A DNA stretch of 64,000 bases from positions 41,294 through 105,293 of the forward strand of contig CAXTAT010000018.1 in the NCBI GenBank assembly GCA_964242415.1, read 5' to 3'. The notes under the pieces were generated by a model. That model was not told the origin of the DNA. It did not search any database and was given only the letters and a program-made list of their open reading frames with translations. This document shows positions 1 through 7,800 of this stretch, in pieces (the first letter of the stretch is position 1; every line of letters starts with the position of its first letter). The stretch is from DASWOJ01 sp964242415. Lineage in GTDB: Bacteria > Pseudomonadota > Alphaproteobacteria > Acetobacterales > Acetobacteraceae. The position numbers and the translations under genes are program-made.

Positions 1-124
1 GGCGGGTGCATCTGGCCCGGCGGTCCGGCCCGGCGGGGCAGCCGGACGGGGCCGGCGGCCATCGCCCCGGGTGCGGCGGGGAGAACAGTATCGGCGGTGG
101 TGGGCCGCATGGGGCCGGCCCAGC

Positions 125-679
125 CTACTTGGTCAGCTCGGCCCTGGCACGCGAGGAGAGCTGCAGCCGATCCAGGCAGGCCTGGCGTGCCTGATCGGCC
201 GGCGGCGGCGCGTCCTCGTGCTGGCCGGGCTGGCAGGCGAGCACGTCGTTGACCAGCACGCGGCCGATGTCGTCGCAGGACAGGCCCGACAGATCGAACA
301 CGCGCACAGCCGTCTTGCGCGGGGCCAGGGGGGCGAGGTCGAGGGCGACGCGCCGGGCGATGACGCCGTCAGTGCCGAACAGGATCAGGTCGAGTCGCAG
401 TTGTGTGACTGGCTCCGCGGTGGGATTGGTCGCCACGATGTAGGCGCGGCATCCCAGGCCGGGCGCGGCGGCGGCGCCTGATGCGGCCGCAGGTGCGGGC
501 AGCGGCTCCAGCTTGTTCAGCTCGACCGGGATCGGCGCCGCAGGGGCCGGCGCCTGCTGGGCTTGCGCGCTGCCGTACCAGGACGCTGCGACCAGGCATA
601 TGAGGGCCGCGCTCGATCGCCAGCATCGCCGCGCGGCACGGGCGCGCCCAGCGCCGCTGAGCGGGCTGACCCGCACCAT
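125..679 (-). CDS. Secreted protein of unknown function with four cysteines
   Basis: Encodes 184 residues that I do not recognise. The first ~40 residues are Arg-rich, then hydrophobic (ALICLVAASWYG), ending in AQAQQ, so this looks like a cleaved signal peptide and the protein is probably periplasmic. A Pro/Ala-rich stretch follows, then a beta-rich domain (CRAYIVATNPTAEPV, LRLDLILFGTDG) with four cysteines in the contexts GLGC, LSC, LAC and QAC, which could form two disulfides. I chose the ATG at 679 because AAGGGAG ends 8 bases before it; the in-frame ATG at 688 touches that same ribosome binding site. It lies 155 bases downstream of the lanmodulin-like gene on the same strand and may be co-expressed with it. 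Confidence 0.7.
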   Translation of the reverse strand: MVRVSPLSGAGRARAARRCWRSSAALICLVAASWYGSAQAQQAPAPAAPIPVELNKLEPLPAPAAASGAAAAPGLGCRAYIVATNPTAEPVTQLRLDLILFGTDGVIARRVALDLAPLAPRKTAVRVFDLSGLSCDDIGRVLVNDVLACQPGQHEDAPPPADQARQACLDRLQLSSRARAELTK

Positions 680-834
680 CCCGCGCATCTCCCTTTCGTA
701 GCCGATCGGGCCGGGACCGCACGCCTGATAACCACCGGCAACACCAGCGATCGAAGGCGCTGCCGTCAGGACAGCCAGTGCGCATCGGCGGCGGCCTATG
801 TGCATTGCTCCTATCCCTTGGACCTGCGGCCTGG

Positions 835-1272
835 TCACTGAAGAAGCTTGAGCAGCGCCTGGCCCTGCGGCGTCTTGAGTTCGTCGGCCGAGAGCGAGCC
901 GTCGTTGTCGGGATTGGCGGCATAGAAGTGACGGCGCACTAGGTCGAACCACTCCTCTGCCCCGATGGTCGTGTCGTTGTCCGGGTTGGCCGCGGCGAAG
1001 TCCTGCGCCGGCAGCAGGCCCGACAGCTCCTGCTGCGTCAGGTGGCCTTTGTGGTCCTTGTCCAGCATCTCGAACTTGACGATCGCGGCGTTCAGGACCC
1101 CCTTCAGGTCCAGCACGCCCTTGCCGCTGCGGTCCCACTTCTGGACGAATGCGGCCGTGTCCTGGGGGGCACCTCCTGGCGCAGTCGTGGCCTGCGCCAA
1201 GACCGGTGCCGCGCCGAGGGTGGCCGCGAGCAGGCCGGCGGCGGCAAGCAGGCTGGTTGTGCTACGAATCAT
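835..1272 (-). CDS. Lanmodulin-like periplasmic protein with four EF-hands
   Basis: The product has 145 residues: a signal peptide (1 to about 26, ending VLAQA) and four 12-residue EF loops at 47-58, 71-82, 96-107 and 120-131. The gaps between loops are 12, 13 and 12 residues, the same as in Methylorubrum lanmodulin as I remember it, and unlike calmodulin-type EF pairs. Loops 3 (NPDNDTTIGAEE) and 4 (NPDNDGSLSADE) carry the lanmodulin hallmark Pro at position 2 and all acidic ligands. Loop 1 (DRSGKGVLDLKG) lacks the final Glu, and loop 2 has Lys at position 5, so both are probably weak or inactive. The C-terminal tail (LKTPQGQALLKLLQ) also resembles the end of lanmodulin. GAGGA precedes the ATG. 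The neighbouring TonB receptor and PQQ-propeller remnant support a role in lanthanide (less likely calcium) binding. The family call is from sequence layout; metal preference is inferred. Confidence 0.8.
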   Translation of the reverse strand: MIRSTTSLLAAAGLLAATLGAAPVLAQATTAPGGAPQDTAAFVQKWDRSGKGVLDLKGVLNAAIVKFEMLDKDHKGHLTQQELSGLLPAQDFAAANPDNDTTIGAEEWFDLVRRHFYAANPDNDGSLSADELKTPQGQALLKLLQ

Positions 1273-1483
1273 CGCTTATCCTCAAATTCAATATCCAAGT
1301 CGTGATGCCGTGCGGGTGCTGGCCGACCAGGACCGCCTTGGCCGTCCTTATCTGGTCGAGGTCCACAACGCTGACGGTGTTGTTGCGCTCGTTCGTGACG
1401 TAGGCCGTGCAGGCGCGGGCGGACCCGGCGAAGCGGGCACGGAGGGCGGCCGCGGCGGCCAGGGCTTTCAGCGCAGCTTGCAT
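1262..1483 (-). pseudogene. N-terminal fragment of a YVTN/PQQ-associated beta-propeller protein
   Basis: This 73-codon reading frame begins with a signal-like stretch and then reads AYVTNERNNTVSVVDLDQ followed by VLVGQHPHGIT. That is the first blade of the YVTN-type beta-propeller proteins found in PQQ-dependent catabolism clusters. Intact members have around 300 residues. Here homology stops after about 55 codons and the frame ends inside the start of the lanmodulin-like gene, so most of the gene is deleted. It lies on the same strand as, and directly upstream of, the EF-hand gene, so its former promoter may now drive that gene (inference). Confidence 0.65.
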
Positions 1484-1486
1484 ATG

Positions 1487-1786
1487 CTCTCCGGCCAGTC
1501 GATGCCGAGCGTGTCTAGCGCGGTGACCTGTTGCAGGAAACCCGCTTGCGGGCAGATGGAGGCGACGCCGCGCACGTCCGGGAGCAGGACGGGCCGGCGG
1601 AGTCGCCAGTCCCAGCGGTGCGTGAGCTGCCGGCCCTTGCAGGCTGCCACGCCGGACCTGGGGCTGCGCATGCAGGCCATGATCCCACCGGGTTGGCCGA
1701 GCGCGTTCGCCTCGTGGACCTGCCGATCATGCAGCACGCCCGGCACTGCGCTGGATAGAGACGGCTCCGGCGTAGGCGATGCCCGC
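1487..1786 (-). other. Remnant-like stretch between TonB receptor and propeller fragment
   Basis: No convincing intact gene. One minus-strand frame stays open and contains a protein-like run (WRLRRPVLLPDVRGVASICP, then FLQQVTALDTLGIDWPE) that resembles real coding sequence and ends near 1487. I could not assign it to a family. It may be a second decayed gene of the same cluster. Confidence 0.35.
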
Positions 1787-4132
1787 TCAGAACGTGACAC
1801 GCACGCCGCCATAGCCGCCGATCGGCGCAGCCGGCGAGTAGCTGCGCGGGTTGGTCGCGTTCGGAGCCTGGGCCAGGAAGACCGAGGAGACCGGCGAGAA
1901 GGTGCCGTAGGTGTAGTACCTGGCGTTGTTGACGTTCTCGATCAGCCCGAAAAGCTGCACGTTCCGCGTGAGCTGGTACTGGGTGTTCAGGTTGAGCGTG
2001 ACGAAGCCCGGCAGGCGCGGCGTGAGGTTGGCCGGGTCGCCGAACAGGTATTGGCCGCTCTGGTAGATGCCCACCGCTCCCACGGTCCACCGGTCGGTGA
2101 CCTTGTAATTCGCCCCGAACTTGAGCTGGTTGGCGGGCACGCCGGGCAGGCGGTCGCCGCGCCGGACGGTGATGTTGCCGTTGGCGTCGGCCTGGGGATT
2201 GCTGCCGGCGGACTCGACGAAGCTGCTCTGGAAGGTGGCGTCGGTGTAGCTGTAGTTGACGTAGGCCAGCCAGCGCGGCGTCTTGAGCTGCACGCCGGCG
2301 TCCACGCCCTGCCGCCGCGTCTGCCCGACGTTCTGGAAGAACGCCCGGTTCAGGTCCACGCTGTTGATGAATTGGATGTCGTCGTCGAGCGTGCTGTGGA
2401 ACAGGCCCAGGTTGTAGGTGATCCGAAGGTCGTCCGCTGGCCGGACCGTGCCGCGCACGCCAGCCTCCCAGTTGTGCGCGACGACCTGCTTGAGGTTCGG
2501 GTCGCCGGTGAAGAAGTTGGCGAGGCTACAGCTATCCGCCGGTCCCGCGCAGGACAGCTCGGCGGGCGTGGGCGCCCGGTTGGCTTCCGAGTAGCCGGCA
2601 TAGGCGGTGAGCCACGGCGCGACTTCATAGGTGGCGCCCAGGGCCGGGTTGAAGCGGTTGTAGGTGTGCTGCCCGGTGAGATTGCCGCCGCCCTGGTCGG
2701 ACAAGTCGATCTCGGCCGCGTTGAAGCGGCCGGATGCCGTGACCGCCAGCCGCGGCGTCACGTTCAGCGTATCCGACAGGTAGAAGCCATAATAGGCGTT
2801 GCTGGTCGCAAGCCGCACGGGCACGTTGGTGCCTGGCTCATCGATGGTCACGCCGGGACCGATGAAGACGCGGTCCAGCGGCGTCAGGCCGCCGAGGAGC
2901 GCGGTGGCGCTGAACTCGGTCTGCGCGCCATCGAAGCTGAGCCCGGCGACCAGGTGGTTCTTGTGGCCGAGCACGTCGCCGGTGTTCGTCGCCTGCACCG
3001 ACACGCCATAGCCGTTGGTGTTCGTCGTCTGCAGGTCCTGCTCCGAATACGGGCCGCCATTGAGGAAGTCCGGGATCATGCCGCCACCGCGGGTCGTGCT
3101 GTAGGCGCCGTTGCTGTTGATGAGCAGCCCGGACCCGTCGTTGGCCGGCGTGTCGTTCGGCGCGTTGCCGTTCACGACCCGCTGCAGCAGGTAGCGGTAG
3201 TAGGCGAGCGCCTGGATCGAGGTCGTGTCGGACACGTCGTAGTTGCCGCTCAGGTTCGCCGACAGATAGCGGTTGGCGATCAGGTTCGGCGCGGTGAACT
3301 GCGCCGCCGGGTCGGCGGCCAGCAGCTCGACCGGCGACGTGCCGGGGCCGTTCAGCACCGAGTTCGCGAGGGTCAGGTTCAGGTGCACCTCGGCGCGGTC
3401 GCCGCGCCAGCCGAGGTCGCCGTAGAAGTTCTGGATGTCGGAGGATTGCAGGTCGCGCCAGCCGTCCCGGTGCTGCTCGCTGGCGGCGACGTAGCTGCTG
3501 ACGTTGCCAACCTGCGTGCCATACTGGATTTCGCCGACGATCCGGCCGAACGAGCCGCCATAGAGGTCCGCCTCGCCGCCGTGATAGGTGAAGCCGTTCT
3601 TGAGTTGCACGCTCAGCGATCCCCCCAGCGCGTTCAGGCCGAACACCGGGTTGGGGCCTTCGAGGTTGATCTGGCCGATGGCGAGGCTGGGGATCAGGTC
3701 CCAGTTCACCGTGTCGCCGAAGGCATCGTTGAAGCGCGCGCCGTTCACATAGACGGCCAGGCCCTGCGGCGTTCCCAGCAGGGGAGAGGCCTGGAAGCCG
3801 TGATACAGCAGGGTCGGCTGGTCGGGATTGCCCGACGCGGCGTCGAGGTTCACGCCGCCGACCTGCTCGTTGAGCGCCCGCAGCGCGTCGGGCGTGCCGT
3901 CGCGGGTGATGTCGGCGCCGTTGAGCACGTTGGTCTCGGCCGGCAGCTTGTTGCGGTCGATGCCGGAGCCGAGCAGCGGCGAGCTGCCGACGATGTTGAC
4001 CGTGGGCAGATCGACCTCCGGCGCGCTGGTGGCCGTGCCGCCTGGCGCGGCGGCCTGGGCGAGCACGGCCTGCGGCAGCAGGGCAGCGGGCGTCATCACC
4101 GCAATAGCGGCGTACAGCGCCGAAGCTCTCAT
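1787..4132 (-). CDS. TonB-dependent outer-membrane receptor
   Basis: Encodes 781 residues, the usual length for TonB-dependent receptors. A signal peptide (1 to about 26, ending VLAQA) is followed by a TonB-box-like segment (DLPTVNIVGS), a plug domain with TPDALRALNEQVGGV and FGLNALGGSLSV, and a 22-strand-type barrel ending in an aromatic residue (GGVRVTF). Such receptors import metal chelates or other large substrates using TonB energy. I chose the ATG at 4132 because a GGGGGGAT stretch lies just upstream and the signal peptide starts there. It is divergent from a two-component system and lies upstream of a lanmodulin-like gene, so a lanthanophore or similar metal complex is a reasonable substrate guess. 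Iron siderophore or vitamin substrates are not excluded. Function as receptor is firm, substrate is inferred. Confidence 0.9.
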   Translation of the reverse strand: MRASALYAAIAVMTPAALLPQAVLAQAAAPGGTATSAPEVDLPTVNIVGSSPLLGSGIDRNKLPAETNVLNGADITRDGTPDALRALNEQVGGVNLDAASGNPDQPTLLYHGFQASPLLGTPQGLAVYVNGARFNDAFGDTVNWDLIPSLAIGQINLEGPNPVFGLNALGGSLSVQLKNGFTYHGGEADLYGGSFGRIVGEIQYGTQVGNVSSYVAASEQHRDGWRDLQSSDIQNFYGDLGWRGDRAEVHLNLTLANSVLNGPGTSPVELLAADPAAQFTAPNLIANRYLSANLSGNYDVSDTTSIQALAYYRYLLQRVVNGNAPNDTPANDGSGLLINSNGAYSTTRGGGMIPDFLNGGPYSEQDLQTTNTNGYGVSVQATNTGDVLGHKNHLVAGLSFDGAQTEFSATALLGGLTPLDRVFIGPGVTIDEPGTNVPVRLATSNAYYGFYLSDTLNVTPRLAVTASGRFNAAEIDLSDQGGGNLTGQHTYNRFNPALGATYEVAPWLTAYAGYSEANRAPTPAELSCAGPADSCSLANFFTGDPNLKQVVAHNWEAGVRGTVRPADDLRITYNLGLFHSTLDDDIQFINSVDLNRAFFQNVGQTRRQGVDAGVQLKTPRWLAYVNYSYTDATFQSSFVESAGSNPQADANGNITVRRGDRLPGVPANQLKFGANYKVTDRWTVGAVGIYQSGQYLFGDPANLTPRLPGFVTLNLNTQYQLTRNVQLFGLIENVNNARYYTYGTFSPVSSVFLAQAPNATNPRSYSPAAPIGGYGGVRVTF

Positions 4133-4275
4133 TGCATCCCCCCGAGGTTTCTCCTTTGCTACGAACTGGCCTATGTCTTGTCCACAGCCAAAGTGAAGCC
4201 TGCACTTATTGCAATCGGCACTGCATTTTATGCAATCAAGACCGTAACAGCGACAGTATCCCCTCGGAGAAAACC
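4133..4275. promoter_or_regulatory. Divergent promoter region with TGCAAT palindromes
   Basis: This 143-base gap separates the TonB receptor from the histidine kinase and must hold both promoters. It is noticeably AT-richer than its surroundings and contains the palindrome ATTGCAAT at 4208-4215 and the inverted repeat TGCAT-TTT-ATGCA at 4222-4234. The shared TGCA core makes them candidate binding sites for the adjacent NarL-type regulator, which is inference only. GGAGA at 4266-4270 serves the kinase GTG start. Confidence 0.4.
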
Positions 4276-5640
4276 GTGCATTCGCTGCGGCTGCGCCTGG
4301 TCCTGATCCCAACCGTCATCCTGGCCTGCGGCCTGCTCGCCGCAGCGGTGCTCGCGCTGCATGGCGCAAGCGCGCGCATCCGCCGCGAGGCGGCGAGCAG
4401 CGTGGTGGCCGGCCGGATCATCGTTCAAGCGGCGCTGCATACCGCCGCAGGCGCATCGAGCCCGCGCGAGGCATTGCAGGACGTCGAGGCACAGTTGCTC
4501 CGCGTCAGGCATCTGGACATCGTCGTGATCCCGGGACAGCCCGAGGCGACCGGTCTGCCGCCGCTCGATCTCGGGAACTCGCCCAAGGTGCCGGCCTGGT
4601 TCGGGCGACTGCTCCGGCCGCCTTCGACCACTGACACGTTCCCCGTCGTCTTGCACGGGGAGCGCGTCGGACAGGTGCTGCTGCGGTCCAATCCCTATGA
4701 CGAGATCAGCGAGATCTGGACTGACCTGCGCTGGCTTGCGCTGCTGATCATCCTGATGTCGGCGATCATCGTGCTGCTGATCTCCGTTGCGACCGCTCTC
4801 TCGCTGCGCCCGCTCCGAGTGCTGGCCGACAGCTTGGATGACCTGGAGCAGGGGCGGTTCGGCGCGGGCTTGGCGCCGATCCGCCTGACCGAACTCCAGC
4901 GCATCGGCACCCGTTGCCACAGCCTCAGCCAAACCCTGCGCAGGCTCTCGGCGGACAACAACCTGTTGATCGACAAGCTGATCTCCGTCCAGGAGGCGGA
5001 GCGCCGCGAAGTCGCGCGTGAGTTGCACGACGAGTTCGGGCCGACCCTGTTCGCCATCCGCGCCGAGGTTACCAGCATCATGCGCCGCTGCGCGCCGGAG
5101 GCGGTGACGAGGGACGACCGCCTGCCCGCCATCGCCGCCCGCGCGGCGACGATCTCCGGGTTGGTGGACGGCATCCAGCACACGAACGCGCGGATGCTCG
5201 CCCGGCTGCGGCCGTTGGTGCTGGAGGAGATGGGCATCGGCCAGGCGCTGGATCAGCTCGTCGCCTCCTGGCGGCAGCTCCGGCCAGAGGTGGCGTGGTC
5301 GCTTGAGTTCTCCTGCAGCCTGGCATCGATGGACGATGCCGTGGCACTCGTGCTGTTCCGGCTCGTGCAGGAATGCCTGACGAACGCCGCCCGCCATGCC
5401 GGCGCGCGCCGGGTATGCGTCCGGCTGCAGGACGCGCCGGGTGACGCCAGGCTGCAGGCGACGATCAGCGACGACGGCCGCGGCTTCACGCAGCCGCAGC
5501 AATTCGGCTACGGACTGCTGGGGATGACCGAGCGAGTGCGCAGCGTGGGCGGCCAAATCCTAATCGGCAACGACGCGGCGGGCGGCGCGATGGTCGATGC
5601 GGTTCTGCCGTGGCAAAGGTTGGGACGGACGGAGCGATGA
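4276..5640 (+). CDS. Sensor histidine kinase, NarL-partner (HisKA_3) type
   Basis: Encodes 454 residues. Two membrane segments (about 9-29 and 153-175) flank a periplasmic sensor of about 120 residues, followed by a HAMP linker (about 176-228), a HisKA_3 dimerisation domain with the phospho-accepting His251 in RELHDEFGP, and a HATPase domain with the N box QECLTNAARHA (366-376) and G boxes DDGRGF and GLLGMTER. Chosen start is GTG at 4276, which has GGAGA five bases upstream and begins right at the membrane segment. Its stop codon overlaps the start of the response regulator (ATGA), so the two are translationally coupled. Kinases of this class control PQQ-alcohol oxidation and related genes in other proteobacteria; control of the divergent TonB receptor is inferred from position. 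Confidence 0.92.
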   Translation: MHSLRLRLVLIPTVILACGLLAAAVLALHGASARIRREAASSVVAGRIIVQAALHTAAGASSPREALQDVEAQLLRVRHLDIVVIPGQPEATGLPPLDLGNSPKVPAWFGRLLRPPSTTDTFPVVLHGERVGQVLLRSNPYDEISEIWTDLRWLALLIILMSAIIVLLISVATALSLRPLRVLADSLDDLEQGRFGAGLAPIRLTELQRIGTRCHSLSQTLRRLSADNNLLIDKLISVQEAERREVARELHDEFGPTLFAIRAEVTSIMRRCAPEAVTRDDRLPAIAARAATISGLVDGIQHTNARMLARLRPLVLEEMGIGQALDQLVASWRQLRPEVAWSLEFSCSLASMDDAVALVLFRLVQECLTNAARHAGARRVCVRLQDAPGDARLQATISDDGRGFTQPQQFGYGLLGMTERVRSVGGQILIGNDAAGGAMVDAVLPWQRLGRTER

Positions 5641-6275
5641 AAATCCTGCTGGTCGAGGACCATCCGATCGTTCGCGCCGGCTGCCGCCGGCTGCTGCGGG
5701 ACTACGCATCCGATGATGCGGCGTTGGAGGTGATCGAGGCGAGCACCGGCGCGGAGGCCGTGGCCCTGAATGCCGCAGAGTTGCCGGACATTGCGGTGCT
5801 CGACCTTCGCCTGCCGGATTTGCCGGGCATGGAGGTGCTCCGCTTGATGCGGGAGCAGACGCCGCAGCTCAAGGTTATTGTATTCAGCATGTATGAGGAC
5901 ATCCCCTTCGTGACCTTGGCCTTGGAGGCGGGTGCGCGGGGTTACGTGACCAAGAACGACGACCCGGCGAGCATGGTGGAAGCAATCGAGTGCGTGCAGG
6001 GCGGCGGCCTGTACCTGGCGCCGCGCGTTGCCGAGCTGCTCGCGCTGCGGCCGCCGCGGGAGAGCGATCCCCTGGAGGAATTGACGGTACGGGAGCGCGA
6101 GGTGTTCGACCTGCTCGGGCGGGGGCAGAGCTTGACCGAGATCGCGAGTCAACTCGGGGTCAGCTACCGCACCGCCGCCAACGCGGCTGCCCAGATCAAG
6201 ACCAAGCTGAAGCTCGGATCGGCTGCGGCGCTCATCAAGCATGCCGTCGATAGAACGCGAAGCGATCAGCCATGA
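5637..6275 (+). CDS. LuxR/NarL-family response regulator
   Basis: Encodes 212 residues. The receiver domain (1-120) has the acidic pocket VEDHP, the phosphorylation site Asp56 in AVLDLRLPD, and Lys106 in YVTKND. The C-terminal LuxR-type helix-turn-helix (about 147-205) contains LTVREREVFDLLGRGQS and IASQLGVSYRTAANA. The ATG at 5637 overlaps the kinase stop codon by four bases. It forms a pair with the upstream kinase and probably binds the divergent control region at 4133-4275. It converges on the peroxidase gene; the 244 bases in between hold no gene I can support. Confidence 0.92.
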   Translation: MKILLVEDHPIVRAGCRRLLRDYASDDAALEVIEASTGAEAVALNAAELPDIAVLDLRLPDLPGMEVLRLMREQTPQLKVIVFSMYEDIPFVTLALEAGARGYVTKNDDPASMVEAIECVQGGGLYLAPRVAELLALRPPRESDPLEELTVREREVFDLLGRGQSLTEIASQLGVSYRTAANAAAQIKTKLKLGSAAALIKHAVDRTRSDQP

Positions 6276-6519
6276 TGCCCTGGCAAGCCGGACAGGGATG
6301 GGTATCGGCTGACAATGCCGTCCCTGGCCATGGGATCAGGCGGCTCACGCGCCAGCCGAAGCGGCCCGGTCCCGCAGCGGAACCATGCGCTCGTGCCGAC
6401 CCTTCAAGTCGAAGGTGCCCTGGCGCGGGTCGTAGCTTGCTCCGTGCGCGGGTGCGGCGATTGCCGGGCTGTATAATCCCCGCGCCAGGTCCGCCGGCGC
6501 CCAGGCTGCACAAGCCTGC

Positions 6520-7800
6520 TTAGGCCGCCTCGAAAAGGTCCTGCGCGAGGTAGCCGCCGTCCACCACGCCGTGCGGGCAAGCAAACAGGCCACCACCGAC
6601 ATGCGTCACGAATTGGTTCAGCATGTCGAACTTCGCCATCCGGTCGAAGATCTTGATGAACCCGGTGCGCGGGTCGCGCTGGTAGCAGATGAACAGCAGC
6701 CCGGCGTCGATTTCCAGGGCGTGACGCCACGGCGGCCAGCGCTCGGCGACCATGCTGACGCCGTTATCGTAGGAATAGCCCCGGCGCAGGATCTGCGCGC
6801 CGTCGTTGTTCACCGCCGCCGCCAGCCGCATGTGCGCGTTCTCGGCCACGACCGGGTTGCCGTCCTCGTCCTCGGCATCGAAGTCCGCCACATCGAACTC
6901 GTCCTTGCCGCCGATCGGCGCGCCCGAAGCCTTCTCGCGGCCGACCGTCTGCTCCTGGAAGGCCAGTTTCATCCGGTCCCAGTGTTCGAGCGCGATGCGG
7001 ATTGGGCGGGCGACGACGTATGACCCGCCGTTCATCCAGGGGCCGCCCTCACCCTGCACCCATACGAACTGGTCGAGCGCCTTCGGGTCGGACACGGCGA
7101 CATTCGCCGTGCCGTCCTTGAAGCCCATCAGGTTGCGCGGGGTTACGGTCGGGTCGTAGCCCGGCACGAAGCCCGCCTGCACCCAGCGCACGGTGGCCAC
7201 GCCATCGGCCAGGCGCATGAACTGCCGCACGGCGTGCATCGTCGCCTGCGGATCGTCGCCGCAGGCCTGGACGGAGAAGTCCCCACCGGTGCGTTCCGGC
7301 GCCAGTTGGTCGCCGACGAAGCGCGGCAGGTCCACGAAGGCTTCGGGCCGGTGCTTGGCCAGGCCGAAACGGTCCTCGCCGTCCTTCTCGAACAGGCTCG
7401 GCCCGAAGCCGACCGTGACTGTCAGCCGGCTGGGCGGCAGGCCCAGCACATCGCCAGAGTCGCCTGGGGGGGAGGCCTTCGCATCAGCCGGGCCTGCGGA
7501 CAAGCCCTGGGTGAGCTTGGCGGCGGCATCGGTCCACCGCTGCATCAGGGCCGCGATATCGGCGACCTTGGTGGTGGTCGCGTCGAAGGCGGCGAAGTAG
7601 GTGTGCGCCTGGATCGGCGTCACGATGCCGTTTTGATGGGCGCCGTAGAACGGCAGCAGCCGGTCCTGCGGCAGTGCTTCCGTCTTGGTGAGCGGCGGCT
7701 GCCCAGAGGCGGCGGAGGCACGGCCGGCGCCCACCGCCCCAGCGAGACCGACCGCGCCGCCGAGCAGGCCGCGCCGGGTCGCGAAGGGACAGCCGCTCAC
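6520..7800 (-). CDS. efeB: EfeB-type DyP peroxidase, Tat-exported
   Basis: Encodes 426 residues typical of dye-decolourising peroxidases of the EfeB (deferrochelatase/peroxidase) group. The N-terminus has a twin-arginine signal (ATRRGLLGGAVGLAGAVG), so the folded heme protein is exported to the periplasm. The family GxxDG motif is present as GFKDGT, and the probable proximal heme His is in NAHMRLA, followed by QILRRGYSY and GLLFICYQRDP near the C-terminus. The GTG start at 7800 overlaps the stop of the upstream propeller gene (GTGA), indicating tight coupling. In the classical Efe system it works with EfeU and EfeO, neither of which is here. Instead it follows a porin and a propeller protein behind Fur-like boxes, so a role in iron or heme use is likely. 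Confidence 0.9.
   Translation of the reverse strand: MSGCPFATRRGLLGGAVGLAGAVGAGRASAASGQPPLTKTEALPQDRLLPFYGAHQNGIVTPIQAHTYFAAFDATTTKVADIAALMQRWTDAAAKLTQGLSAGPADAKASPPGDSGDVLGLPPSRLTVTVGFGPSLFEKDGEDRFGLAKHRPEAFVDLPRFVGDQLAPERTGGDFSVQACGDDPQATMHAVRQFMRLADGVATVRWVQAGFVPGYDPTVTPRNLMGFKDGTANVAVSDPKALDQFVWVQGEGGPWMNGGSYVVARPIRIALEHWDRMKLAFQEQTVGREKASGAPIGGKDEFDVADFDAEDEDGNPVVAENAHMRLAAAVNNDGAQILRRGYSYDNGVSMVAERWPPWRHALEIDAGLLFICYQRDPRTGFIKIFDRMAKFDMLNQFVTHVGGGLFACPHGVVDGGYLAQDLFEAA

Noticed and set aside
965..4306. Very long plus-strand open frame (over 1100 codons) opposite the TonB receptor
   Set aside because: It mirrors the receptor codons on the other strand, has low-complexity Arg/Ala/Val-rich composition and no recognisable domain. 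It is an artefact of high GC content.
6276..6519. TATAAT at about 6471 as a promoter for a small RNA
   Set aside because: No matching -35 box, terminator or stable fold was evident, so a single hexamer match is not enough.
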